DNA of 64,000 nucleotides from JACVRW01 sp963825345. GTDB lineage: Bacteria > Actinomycetota > Thermoleophilia > Solirubrobacterales > Thermoleophilaceae. Under the pieces are notes generated by a model. It saw only the letters and a list, made by a program, of their open reading frames with translations. It did not search any database and was not told where the DNA came from. The DNA lies in NCBI GenBank assembly GCA_963825345.1, contig CAWGSQ010000002.1, forward strand, positions 310,001 to 374,000, written 5' to 3'. The position numbers were made by a program, and so were the translations under genes. Below, one piece after another: positions 56,345-64,000 of the stretch (positions within the stretch are counted from its first letter, which is position 1; each line of letters starts with the position of its first letter).

Positions 56345-58507
56345 TTGTCCTCGCTAACTCGCTGGGTCCTGGCCCACAAGCGCACCGTCGTCCTCGCCTG
56401 GGTCTTCCTGACGATCGCCGGCGTGATGGCGTCGGGCCCCGCCACCGACGCCCTCGACCCGGAGTTCTCCGTTCCGAACAAGGAGGGCTGGGAGACCAAC
56501 TCCGCCATCGAGCAGAAATACCGCGGAACGGGCGGCAACACATCGCCGCTCATTCCAGTCGTGACGCTTCCCGAGGGCACCCGCGCCGACTCCCCGAGCG
56601 TGAAGGCCGACCTCGCCAAGGTGGATCGGGCCCTCGAGAAGGCGCTGCCGAACTCGCGCGTGGCCTCCTACGCCTCGACAGGGGACAAGACCTTCATCTC
56701 GAACGACGGACGCACCACCTTCGCCGTCGTGTACCCGCAGCCCGACCCCGACTCCGCGTTCGGTGAGAACCCGCAGGCCGAGAAGGCCGCGAGTGCGGTG
56801 CTTGAGAACACGACCGTGGCCGGCCAGCCGGTGCACCTGACCGGCTTCGACGCGCTGTTCGAGGACAGCGGAGCCGACAGCGACGGCCCCGGCCTGCTCC
56901 TCGAGGCCGTCCTCGGCGGGCTCGGCGCGCTGGCCGTGCTCACGTTCGTGTTCGCGTCGTTCCTCGCGATCATCCCGATCTTCATGGCCGTGGTCTCGAT
57001 CATGACCACGTTCCTGCTGCTGCTGGGCCTCACCGAGCTCACTTCCGTCTCCCCCATCGTTCAGTTCCTGATCGCCCTGCTCGGGCTGGGTGTGGCGATC
57101 GACTACTCGCTGATCGTCGTCTCGCGCTGGCGCGAGGAGCGCTCGCATGGCCGCACCGGCGACGAGGCGGTCCAGAAGGCGATGGAGACGGCCGGACGAG
57201 CCGTGGTCTTCAGCGGGATCACGGTGGCCATCGGCCTGCTCGCGCTGATCGCGCTGCCGCTGCCGTTCCTGCGCTCGATGGGCTACGGCGGGATGCTGAT
57301 CCCGCTCGTCTCGACGCTGGTCGCGATCACGCTACTGCCCGTGGTGCTGGCGAAGACCGGCTCCCGTCTCGACTGGCCTCATCGGCGCACGGACGACAAG
57401 GCCAGCCGTGCCTGGACCCGCTGGGCGGAGATGGTCTCGCGGCGCCGCTGGGTGGCGGCCGCCGCCGGCATGGCGGTGGTCCTGGCACTCGCCCTCGCGG
57501 CCACCGACCTCCAGCTCGGCACCTCGGACGCCGACACCGTGGCCACCTCGGGCGACGCACGAGAGGGCCTAGTGGCACTCGAGGACGCCGGCGTCGGCGA
57601 GGGCGCCCTGCTGCCGCACGAGATCCTGATCGAGGGCGACACCGACCCAGGCCAGGTGGCGAGTGCGGTGGCGGGGGTGGAAGGCATCCACGGCGCGGTC
57701 GCGCCGGACAGCCCGCAGTGGAACCGCGCCGGGACCTCGATCGTCGAAGCGATCCCGATCCCGGACAGCGGCACCTCCGAGGGCGAGGCCACGCTCGAAG
57801 GAGTCCGCGACGCCGCGCATAACACCGGACCGGACGTGCGTGTGGGCGGTCAGCCTGCGGGCAACGCCGACTTCATAGACGCGGTGTACGGCAGCTTCCC
57901 GCTGATGATCGCCCTGATCACGATCACCACCTTCATCTTGCTCGCGCGAGCGTTCCGCTCGCTGCTGCTGCCGGCGAAGGCGATCGTGCTCAACATCCTC
58001 AGCGTCGCCGCGGCGTGGGGCGTGCTGGTGCTCGTCTGGCAGCACGGCTACGGGTCCGAGTTGATCTGGGGCATCGAGGCCACGGGGTCGATCCCGTCCT
58101 GGATGCCGTTGATGATCTTCGCCTTCCTGTTCGGGCTGTCGATGGACTACGAGGTGTTCATCCTCGCGCGCATGCGCGAGGAGTACGACCGGACCGGCTC
58201 CACGGAGAAGGCGGTGATCACCGGGATCGGACGAACGGGACGACTCGTCACGAGCGCCGCGCTGATCCTGTTCCTCACGTTCGTGGCGATGGGCTCCAGC
58301 CCGGGCACGGACCTGAAGATGTTCGCCACCGGCCTTGGCGCGGGCATCCTGCTCGACGCCACGATCATCCGGGCGCTGATCGTGCCCGCGGTGATCTCGC
58401 TGATGGGCCGCTGGAACTGGTGGCTGCCCGAGTGGCCCGCGCGCGTGCTGCGCGTGGAGCCGTCGGTGCTCCAGCGCCGCGTGGCCACCGGCGACGGCGA
58501 GGCCTAG
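56345..58507 (+). CDS. MMPL-family transporter
   Basis: A 720-residue RND-superfamily protein with two halves of six spans each. After span 1 there is a large extracytoplasmic loop (about residues 40-165), then spans with GLGVAIDYSLIVVSRWREE, which carries the conserved Asp of the proton relay, and in the second half FLFGLSMDYEVFILARMREEYDR. Such proteins export lipids or hydrophobic compounds. The TTG start at 56345 is decided by a GGAGGT Shine-Dalgarno at 56333-56338. The divergent MarR gene is the likely regulator. Confidence 0.93.
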   Translation: MSSLTRWVLAHKRTVVLAWVFLTIAGVMASGPATDALDPEFSVPNKEGWETNSAIEQKYRGTGGNTSPLIPVVTLPEGTRADSPSVKADLAKVDRALEKALPNSRVASYASTGDKTFISNDGRTTFAVVYPQPDPDSAFGENPQAEKAASAVLENTTVAGQPVHLTGFDALFEDSGADSDGPGLLLEAVLGGLGALAVLTFVFASFLAIIPIFMAVVSIMTTFLLLLGLTELTSVSPIVQFLIALLGLGVAIDYSLIVVSRWREERSHGRTGDEAVQKAMETAGRAVVFSGITVAIGLLALIALPLPFLRSMGYGGMLIPLVSTLVAITLLPVVLAKTGSRLDWPHRRTDDKASRAWTRWAEMVSRRRWVAAAAGMAVVLALALAATDLQLGTSDADTVATSGDAREGLVALEDAGVGEGALLPHEILIEGDTDPGQVASAVAGVEGIHGAVAPDSPQWNRAGTSIVEAIPIPDSGTSEGEATLEGVRDAAHNTGPDVRVGGQPAGNADFIDAVYGSFPLMIALITITTFILLARAFRSLLLPAKAIVLNILSVAAAWGVLVLVWQHGYGSELIWGIEATGSIPSWMPLMIFAFLFGLSMDYEVFILARMREEYDRTGSTEKAVITGIGRTGRLVTSAALILFLTFVAMGSSPGTDLKMFATGLGAGILLDATIIRALIVPAVISLMGRWNWWLPEWPARVLRVEPSVLQRRVATGDGEA

Positions 58508-58512
58508 TCAGA

Positions 58513-58549
58513 GCGAGCGGGCGCGCTCTTCCCCGGCGCGCCCGCTCGC
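58513..58549. terminator. Strong hairpin after the MMPL gene
   Basis: A perfect 14-base-pair stem (58513-58526 with 58536-58549) around a 9-base loop TCTTCCCCG, 6 bases after the MMPL stop. No T-run follows; the SoxR box begins at the next base. Confidence 0.7.
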
Positions 58550-58569
58550 ACTTCAAGTGCGCTTGAAGT
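58550..58569. promoter_or_regulatory. SoxR box
   Basis: ACTTCAAG and CTTGAAGT form a perfect dyad around TGCG. Size and core match known SoxR sites (CCTCAAG-type dyads). It lies 28 bases before the soxR ATG, indicating autoregulation. Confidence 0.65.
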
Positions 58570-58597
58570 TAGGGCCGATGTCTGCTTCCATCGAGGC

Positions 58598-59044
58598 ATG
58601 CCTGACCTCCTCACCATCGGCGAGCTCTCCGCGCGCAGCGGCGTGGCGTCCTCCGCCCTCCGCTTCTACGAGGAGCGCGGTCTGATCAGTTCCGAGCGGG
58701 CGTCCTCGGGCCACCGTCGCTTCGCCCGGCCCGTGATCAGGAGGGTCGCGTTCATCGTGTTCGCGCAGCGCGTGGGGCTGAGCCTCGACGAGATCCGCGT
58801 GGAGCTGGTGAAGCTGCCGGCCGATCGCGTGCCCAACCGCGGCGACTGGGCGAAGCTGTCCAGCTCCTGGACCACCCGCATCGACGCCCGCATCGCCGAG
58901 CTCGAACGCCTGAAGGAAGGCCTGACCGACTGCATCGGCTGCGGCTGCCTGTCGCTGGGCCGCTGCCAGCTGGCGAACCCAGGCGACCGAGCGGCTGCGC
59001 GCGGCCCCGGCCCGCGCTACTGGATCGGCGACCCCCGGGAGTGA
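58598..59044 (+). CDS. soxR: Redox-sensing MerR-family regulator SoxR
   Basis: A 148-residue MerR protein. TIGELSARSGVASSALRFYEERGLI is the DNA-binding domain, followed by a coiled dimer helix, and the [2Fe-2S] ligands Cys112, Cys115, Cys117 and Cys123 (CIGCGCLSLGRC) show the exact CX2CXCX5C spacing of SoxR. In actinobacteria SoxR responds to redox-active small molecules. Upstream lies its own dyad box and the MMPL hairpin; the MMPL gene itself might belong to its regulon but is upstream of the box. Confidence 0.93.
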   Translation: MPDLLTIGELSARSGVASSALRFYEERGLISSERASSGHRRFARPVIRRVAFIVFAQRVGLSLDEIRVELVKLPADRVPNRGDWAKLSSSWTTRIDARIAELERLKEGLTDCIGCGCLSLGRCQLANPGDRAAARGPGPRYWIGDPRE

Positions 59045-59078
59045 GTAACCAAAGCTGGCGGGGACGCCCTATCGGGGT

Positions 59079-59084
59079 TAGTCT
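59079..59084 (+). promoter_or_regulatory. -10 box of the secreted repeat protein gene
   Basis: TAGTCT followed by 8 bases and ATG at 59093. Confidence 0.5.
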
Positions 59085-59092
59085 CGTCCGCA

Positions 59093-60820
59093 ATGGCCCT
59101 CCGAACGTGCGTGCGCGTTCTCGTCGTGCTGGCAGCAGTCGCCGCGATCCCGGTAGCGCCGGCAGCAGCGGCGCTCGATCCTCCGCAGGCGGCGGTTGGC
59201 GGCCCGAACTCGAAGTGGATCTCAGGAGACCTGCTGTCGCAGACCGGCCTGAACTGCTCGACGGCCATTCTCGGTGAGCCGTACACCGAGGTCATGGTGT
59301 CCGGCATCGCGAGCTACGGAGGGCTGAACAGCGTTCCGCGGGTGGGGGATGCGTACTGGACGGCCTTCCTCGTGTCGATCCCAGGGAACCCATGCGGGTC
59401 GGGCTCGTCAAACGTTGTCACAACACTGATCCTCCCACCGACCACAGAGATCGACGGAAGCCGGCAGATCCGCTGCTTCGGGCTCGGCCGCAGCGCGGGC
59501 GCCACATGGGCCGAGCTCACGGGTCAGAGCTGGTCGTTCCTCGGGTCGAGCGGACCGTACTGCCCGACTCAGGCGAGCAATGTGTCCCTGCACCAGGGAG
59601 GCAAGCAGATCGGCTTCCGGCCGCTGGCCAACGGCCAGCTGTTCTGGATCTTCGTGCCGGTGAAGTCGACCGGTCCGCTGATCGGCGCCGGCGGCCCGAG
59701 CCCGGGCCACGGCTTCACGTGGCTGACCGACTCCACGGGCGTGTACGCAAACCCCGGCCGCAGCTTCGTGTGGGCGAACGTGCTCGACAACGCACTCGGT
59801 GCGAACCCGTTCGTGTACTTCGCCCAGGAGCCGGCGGCGATTCCGTTCTGGAAGGAAGACGCGCCGAACGACCCAAGTAACGGGAACATCACGACCAAGA
59901 GCCGGGTCGAGTGGCTCGCGAACCTTTACAGCGCGGGCAAGACCGGCAACTTCTGCTGGCAGCTCTTCAAGAACACCACCGCCACCGGATCGCCGGTGAT
60001 CGACTCGTGTGCGAGTGGGTTCCCCGGCTGGGTTTCCACGATCGACCTGAGCGGTGACCTCTGGCAGGTCTTCGGCAGCGGCGAGGCGAAGGGCCCGAAC
60101 GGCGGGTACTCACCGCTCTACTACGACGACGACCCGCCGGGCACCACCTTCACGGTTCGCTGGAAGTTCATTCCAAGTACCGGACCACAGGTCTTCAAGG
60201 ACGCCACCTTCACCACCCTCACCGGGCCCGACCAGGACGGCGACGGTGTGCCGAACACCGGCGCCGATGCCTGTCCGGCAGTGAAGGGAACGCTCCCGAA
60301 CGGCTGCCTGCCGGCGGTGCAGGACGATCCCGACAAGGATGGGGTCTACGGCGCCGCTGACCTCTGCCCGGCGGCGGACGGCCAGGGCGCCTTCAACGGC
60401 TGCGTCGGCGGGATCGTCCCGGATATTCCGAAGCCCCCCGACCCGAAGCCGACGCCCCTCGTGGCCACCCTCCTGACAAAGAGCGGGACCGTGTTCAAGA
60501 AGGCCAGCCTGACCAAGGGCGCGCCTGTGAAGTTCGAGTGCACGGTCGACTCCGCGGCGAGTGGTGCTCTCAGCATCACGAAGAAGGTCGCGACCAAGCT
60601 CAAGATCAAGACGAAGAAGAAGCAGAAGACCGTGGGCATCGCCAGCGGCAAGGGCCAGTGCAAGGCTGTCGGCGGGGGCAGCCTGAAGCTGAAGCTGCTT
60701 CGCGCCTATGCGAAGAAGGTGAAGAAGGCCAAGAAGCCCTTCCCTGCGTCGCTCGCCGTGAAGCTCACCGCTCCCGGGCAGATCCCGGTCACGGTCAAGC
60801 GCCCCGTCAAGATCCGCTGA
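59093..60820 (+). CDS. Secreted protein with thrombospondin type 3-like calcium repeats
   Basis: A 575-residue exported protein. The signal peptide is VRVLVVLAAVAAIPVAPAAA. Residues about 30-380 form a large region I do not recognise, with many Trp, Tyr and Gly and paired Cys. Two TSP3-like Asp-rich repeats follow (DQDGDGVPNTGADACP and DPDKDGVYGAADLCP), then a Pro linker and a Lys-rich strand domain (KKVATKLKIKTKKKQKTVGI) of about 110 residues. It is likely a cell-surface or matrix protein that binds Ca2+. ATG follows TAGTCT by 8 bases. Confidence 0.75.
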   Translation: MALRTCVRVLVVLAAVAAIPVAPAAAALDPPQAAVGGPNSKWISGDLLSQTGLNCSTAILGEPYTEVMVSGIASYGGLNSVPRVGDAYWTAFLVSIPGNPCGSGSSNVVTTLILPPTTEIDGSRQIRCFGLGRSAGATWAELTGQSWSFLGSSGPYCPTQASNVSLHQGGKQIGFRPLANGQLFWIFVPVKSTGPLIGAGGPSPGHGFTWLTDSTGVYANPGRSFVWANVLDNALGANPFVYFAQEPAAIPFWKEDAPNDPSNGNITTKSRVEWLANLYSAGKTGNFCWQLFKNTTATGSPVIDSCASGFPGWVSTIDLSGDLWQVFGSGEAKGPNGGYSPLYYDDDPPGTTFTVRWKFIPSTGPQVFKDATFTTLTGPDQDGDGVPNTGADACPAVKGTLPNGCLPAVQDDPDKDGVYGAADLCPAADGQGAFNGCVGGIVPDIPKPPDPKPTPLVATLLTKSGTVFKKASLTKGAPVKFECTVDSAASGALSITKKVATKLKIKTKKKQKTVGIASGKGQCKAVGGGSLKLKLLRAYAKKVKKAKKPFPASLAVKLTAPGQIPVTVKRPVKIR

Positions 60821-60872
60821 GTAGCCTCGGGTGCGTGGCGCGCGCACCCAGTGAGGAACCGGAGAAGGGGCC

Positions 60873-61328
60873 GTGAACAGCTGCCCGGACTGCGACGCCC
60901 CCGCGCCGCCCGGCGCGCGCGTCTGTGAGCACTGCGGGTACCGGTTCCTCGAGGACCGGCGGCCCGGCCGCGCCCTGCTCGCCGTGGCGGCCGTCGCGGC
61001 GCTGGTGGCGGTCGCGGTGATCGTGATACCCGGCGGAGATGACGCGTCGCCGACCGACGTCGAGAACGGTCGCGCGCCGGACTCGCCGCGCGTGCTGACC
61101 GAGCTCCTCTCGGAGCATCCCCTGTCGGCGCGCCAGGCGGAGCGCCGCCTCGAGGCGCGCTTCACCTCACCAGAGGACGACGACAGCGCGGCCGTGAGCT
61201 GCGCCGGCCGCGAGCCGCGCCCAGCGCACGCGATCCGCCACTGCCGCGTGCGCTACCCAAACGGCGCTCAGAGAAGGGTCGTGGTACTACTCGACGCGCG
61301 CGGCCGCGAGCTCCTGGCCGAGTTCTGA
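60873..61328 (+). CDS. Zinc-ribbon membrane protein
   Basis: A 151-residue protein. The N-terminus CPDCDAPAPPGARVCEHCG holds four Cys of a zinc ribbon. One hydrophobic span follows (ALLAVAAVAALVAVAVIVIP), then an extracytoplasmic domain with one Cys pair (VSCAGREPRPAHAIRHCRVRYP). Start GTG behind GGAGAAGGGG. The HAD gene overlaps its stop as TGATG. Function unknown. Confidence 0.7.
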   Translation: MNSCPDCDAPAPPGARVCEHCGYRFLEDRRPGRALLAVAAVAALVAVAVIVIPGGDDASPTDVENGRAPDSPRVLTELLSEHPLSARQAERRLEARFTSPEDDDSAAVSCAGREPRPAHAIRHCRVRYPNGAQRRVVVLLDARGRELLAEF

Positions 61329-62008
61329 TGACATCCGAGACGCCCAGAATCCTGCTCTTCGACATTGACGGAACGCTCGTCTCGACGGGCGGTGCCGGCG
61401 CGGTGGCCTGGAAGCAGGCGTTCGAGGAGCTGCACGGCATCCCGGCCGACATCGGGAAGTTCACCGATGCCGGCATGACCGACCCCGACGTGGGCGCAAA
61501 GACCTTCGAAGCCGTGCTGCATCGCAAGCCCACGGCTCGCGAGCTGGCGCAGCTCGTCCAGCGCAGGCTCGAGCACCTGCCGGAGGCGGTAGCCGAGAGC
61601 GAGGGATACCGGGTCCTTCCCGGTGTGCCGGAGCGGCTCAAGCAGCTGAGCCACGACGGGCACCTGCTCGGGATCATCACCGGCAACGGCGACGGGGCAG
61701 CGGCCATCAAGCTGGCGCGCGGGGGCCTGAACCGCTGGTTCACGTTCGGGGCCTACGCGAGCGCGGGTGTCGACCGCCCCGCGATCGTCCGCCGAGCGGT
61801 GGAACGCGGCGAGGCGATGCTTGGCTGCGACGTGCCGAACTCGGACATCTACGTGATCGGCGACACGCCGCTCGACATCGAGGCAGCCCATGCCGTCGGC
61901 TGCACGGCGGTGGCGGTGGCCACTGGGAAGTACGACCGCGAAGCCCTGCGCGAGGCGGGCGCCGACCACGTGCTCGACACGCTTGAGGAGCAGCTTCCGC
62001 TCAGTTAG
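61328..62008 (+). CDS. HAD-family hydrolase, phosphoglycolate phosphatase-like
   Basis: A 226-residue phosphatase. Motif 1 is LLFDIDGTLVSTGGAG, motif 2 ITGNGDG, and motif 4 YVIGDTPLDIEAAHAVGC, with a helical cap in between (residues about 20-90). It would release phosphate from a small substrate such as phosphoglycolate. The ATG overlaps the previous stop. Confidence 0.88.
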   Translation: MTSETPRILLFDIDGTLVSTGGAGAVAWKQAFEELHGIPADIGKFTDAGMTDPDVGAKTFEAVLHRKPTARELAQLVQRRLEHLPEAVAESEGYRVLPGVPERLKQLSHDGHLLGIITGNGDGAAAIKLARGGLNRWFTFGAYASAGVDRPAIVRRAVERGEAMLGCDVPNSDIYVIGDTPLDIEAAHAVGCTAVAVATGKYDREALREAGADHVLDTLEEQLPLS

Positions 62009-62041
62009 TTGTGCTGAGCCGTAGGTAGACGCTTCGGCATC

Positions 62042-62070
62042 TTGACTCGACCGTGTGAAGCTCCTACTGT
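62042..62070 (+). promoter_or_regulatory. Promoter of the holin-like gene
   Basis: TTGACT (62042-62047) and TACTGT (62065-62070) with a 17-base spacer. The ATG at 62125 follows after a leader of about 50 bases with an AGGAGA Shine-Dalgarno. Confidence 0.55.
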
Positions 62071-62124
62071 CGATGCAGCGAGGCCCGCCCTCGTGACCTC
62101 CCCCTCGGCCCTGTAGGAGACAGC

Positions 62125-62547
62125 ATGTCGCCGAACCGCGTCGTCGCGTTGATCACGCCACTCGCAGTGCCTCTGGCGGGTTGGGTCGCCACCCAGGCAG
62201 CGACCCAGCTACCCGGCCTCGATCTACCGGAGAGTGCGCTCGAGGAGATCTTCATCGCAGGCGCGCTGTTCGCGCTCGCACCGGCCGCGCAGTGGCTGCA
62301 CGGCTGGCAGAAGTGGGAGGCCCAGCGGGCTCAGACGGAGGCTGCCATCCAGGTCGCAACGGTCGACGCCGAGGCCGAGCCGCCGACCGTGCAGGTGGAC
62401 ATCAGACAGGAGGAAAGCTTCGACGACGAGGCCTTCGCGGAAGGCGACGGCTTCGACTCTTCCTTCGGCCTTGACGAATTCGATGAGTTCGACGACTTCG
62501 ACGACGAGCTGTTCGCAGACGAAGAGCCCGCGCCAGTCGGGGTCTGA
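62125..62547 (+). CDS. Holin-like membrane protein with an acidic tail
   Basis: A 140-residue protein. Two spans lie in residues 7-27 (VALITPLAVPLAGWVATQAAT) and about 42-58 (IFIAGALFALAPAAQWL), resembling actinophage holins. The rest is acidic and Asp/Phe-rich (FDEFDDFDDELFADEE). SD AGGAGA. The next gene, 5 bases downstream, is a lysin, which supports a holin role. Confidence 0.6.
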   Translation: MSPNRVVALITPLAVPLAGWVATQAATQLPGLDLPESALEEIFIAGALFALAPAAQWLHGWQKWEAQRAQTEAAIQVATVDAEAEPPTVQVDIRQEESFDDEAFAEGDGFDSSFGLDEFDEFDDFDDELFADEEPAPVGV

Positions 62548-62552
62548 GCACC

Positions 62553-64000
62553 ATGGCTCTCCAGGGACTTGACCGAGCGACCGCGCCGGCGCCGGACATG
62601 GCGAAGCGGATGCTCGACCAGATCGGTGGCGGCTGGTGGAACGTCTACATCGGCGGGCCGGAGTCCGGCGGACACGGCTGGAGCCCGGAGGTCGTCAGGG
62701 AGTACGCCCGGCACGGGATCGACCACTTCATGCTCACCTACGTCGGCCGGCAGGAGAAGGGACCGCTCACCGCCGCTCAGGGCAAGGCGGACGCGATCGA
62801 CGCCCTGAAGATCGCCGGCACCTACGGCTACAGCGGCAAGTTCCCCCTGTGCCTCGACGTGGAGATCGGCACCTTCAACAGCGCACCCAGCAAGACCGTC
62901 GCCTACACGAAGGCCTGGTGCACGACCGTGAAGAGCGCCGGGGCGCGCCCGGGCGTGTACGCCAACCCGGCGCCGCTCAAGGCGATGGCCCAGGCGAAGG
63001 TGCCCGCTGAGTTCGTCTGGGTCGCGAGTTGGCTGAACCATGGGCCGACTCCCCATGACCCGCACGCGATCCCGCAGCTTCCCGCCGACCTGTGGGGCAA
63101 GCCGGGCGAGCGGGCCTGGCAGTACGCGGGCGAGTTCGACAAACGGCCGTGCCAGGTGCTCGGCCTGGACGTGGACATCAACGTGGCGGACGTCGGCTGC
63201 CTGGCGACCCCACCAGGCGGACAGCAGGGTCGGAAGGCCAAGGTCGCGAGTGGCACCCGCCTCGTGCGTCGCGGTTCCAGGGGGCGCGCGGTGCAAAAGC
63301 TCACGCGGGCGCTCTCGTTGGTGCCCTCGAAGACGGGTAGGCCCTACCTCGACGGCCCACGCGGAAGCCTCGGGCCCGAGGCCGAGGCCGCGCTGAAGGC
63401 ATTCCAACGCGAGCACCGGCTCGACCCCGACGGCGTCTACGGACCCGCCACCCACCACGCGCTGGCCCGCGCGATCCAACTCGAGCGGGCCCGCCGGCAG
63501 GGCGGCCACAAGCGCCGGCCGGCCGAGCGCCAGCCGGCCAACGGCGGGTCGCGAACGCCGGCAACGACGCTGCGCGAGCTCGTCGACGATGTCCGCCGTC
63601 TCGACGCGGAGACCGATCGCGCCTGGCAGCGCCTGGTGGCGTACGGGACCGCGCGGCGGCACATGGCCGAGAAGGTGGGCGGTCGCGATCCGAGCATGAC
63701 CGAGATCACCGCGATCCTCCGGCGCATGGAGCAGACGCTCGAGGCCCTCGTGGCCCTCGAGCAGCGTGAGCTCGCGCTCGAGCACCCCACGGTTGCGGAG
63801 CCCACGGCCGCAACAGAGGAGCAAACGGCCGGCGAGCAGACCGCCACCCTCACCGCCACGATGGGAAGCGGGGAGAACGGGGCAGGAGCCGCGTCCGCGC
63901 TCGGTGGCTCAGGGACGCAGCCCATGAAACTCGACCAGCTGAGCGACCAGCAGCTTCTGGAGCGGGTCGACAAGCTCGATCGGGCTATCGCCCGGTCGCG
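62553..64000 (+). CDS. Glycoside hydrolase-like (DUF1906/GH25-like) lysin with a peptidoglycan-binding domain, partial
   Basis: The gene runs off the right edge; 482 residues are visible. Residues about 20-215 resemble the Rv2525c-like GH domain (GGGWWNVYIGGPESGGHGW, GKFPLCLDVEIGTFNS with the catalytic-region Asp/Glu, AGARPGVYANPAPLKA, WQYAGEFDK, LDVDINVAD). Residues about 235-310 are a PG_binding_1 domain (VRRGSRGRAVQKLTRAL, GPEAEAALKAFQREH, DPDGVYGPATHHALARA). After that the protein is helical and Ala/Glu-rich, with a coiled-coil part. It would cut or bind peptidoglycan. It is paired with the holin-like gene. Confidence 0.78.
   Translation, partial: MALQGLDRATAPAPDMAKRMLDQIGGGWWNVYIGGPESGGHGWSPEVVREYARHGIDHFMLTYVGRQEKGPLTAAQGKADAIDALKIAGTYGYSGKFPLCLDVEIGTFNSAPSKTVAYTKAWCTTVKSAGARPGVYANPAPLKAMAQAKVPAEFVWVASWLNHGPTPHDPHAIPQLPADLWGKPGERAWQYAGEFDKRPCQVLGLDVDINVADVGCLATPPGGQQGRKAKVASGTRLVRRGSRGRAVQKLTRALSLVPSKTGRPYLDGPRGSLGPEAEAALKAFQREHRLDPDGVYGPATHHALARAIQLERARRQGGHKRRPAERQPANGGSRTPATTLRELVDDVRRLDAETDRAWQRLVAYGTARRHMAEKVGGRDPSMTEITAILRRMEQTLEALVALEQRELALEHPTVAEPTAATEEQTAGEQTATLTATMGSGENGAGAASALGGSGTQPMKLDQLSDQQLLERVDKLDRAIARS

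Noticed and set aside
62331..63824. 497-codon minus-strand frame at the right edge
   Set aside because: It is antisense to the holin-like and lysin genes, which have signals, motifs and a Shine-Dalgarno sequence.

Overview
The window is very GC-rich, gene-dense bacterial DNA. About 62 protein genes fill it, no gap between genes exceeds about 205 bases, and neighbours often overlap as ATGA, GTGA, TTGA or TAGTG. I saw no rRNA, tRNA, CRISPR array or insertion sequence. Codon use, F420-type luciferase-like enzymes, an AbiEi/DUF559 protein, a GH25-like DUF1906 lysin and many start codons placed 6-9 bases after a TANNNT box all suggest an actinobacterium, most likely of the Thermoleophilia/Solirubrobacterales type. 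That placement is an inference; no marker gene is present to prove it.

Layout. 1-12.5 kb is housekeeping: the tail of a cell-wall-type protein, a fatty-acid beta-oxidation operon (a FadN-like enzyme split over two genes, followed by a Sir2 deacylase), an acyl-CoA dehydrogenase with a palindromic operator, a PadR/SRPBCC pair, small membrane proteins, a DHFR-like reductase, a cupin, an ATP-grasp/DUF455 pair and a Ca2+/H+ antiporter. 12.7-30 kb holds an M28 lipoprotein peptidase, ClpP, an SRPBCC-ArsR-LysE operon with a tandem operator, TerC, an aldo/keto reductase, a secreted C5-epimerase-like protein, an ArsA ATPase, a sulfatase-fold protein with Thr in place of the usual Cys/Ser, EVE and DUF2203 proteins, an MFS exporter, a BBE-type oxidase, two regulators and a frameshifted SDR.

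30-50.7 kb is the most striking part: a catabolic island for methylated quaternary amines. It encodes a choline dehydrogenase-like GMC enzyme, an aldehyde dehydrogenase, an APC permease, a betaine-type ABC importer with a fused double permease, a DmdA-like folate-dependent demethylase, a MetF-like reductase, a dimethylglycine dehydrogenase-like enzyme, EtfBA, a DgcB-like Fe-S membrane protein, a PhoD-family phosphodiesterase and a GntR/FCD regulator. The palindrome TGATATATCA occurs exactly at three promoters of this island, and an 8/10 version lies next to the GntR gene, so these genes look like one regulon. The simplest reading is choline or betaine uptake, oxidation to glycine betaine, transfer of one methyl to tetrahydrofolate by the DmdA-like enzyme (no Rieske GbcAB, BHMT or MttB-type enzyme is present), then dimethylglycine oxidation with electrons passed through ETF and the DgcB-like protein to the membrane. 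This use of a DmdA-family enzyme is a hypothesis; DMSP is the main alternative substrate.

50.7-64 kb holds a DMT exporter, an FMN reductase-like protein, a leftward six-gene operon (MarR, DsrE, cupin, small membrane protein, F420-type oxidoreductase, MatB-like acyl-CoA synthetase), an MMPL transporter, a SoxR regulator behind an 8+8 dyad box and a strong hairpin, a secreted calcium-repeat protein, a HAD phosphatase, and at the right edge a holin-like and lysin-like pair that continues beyond the window.
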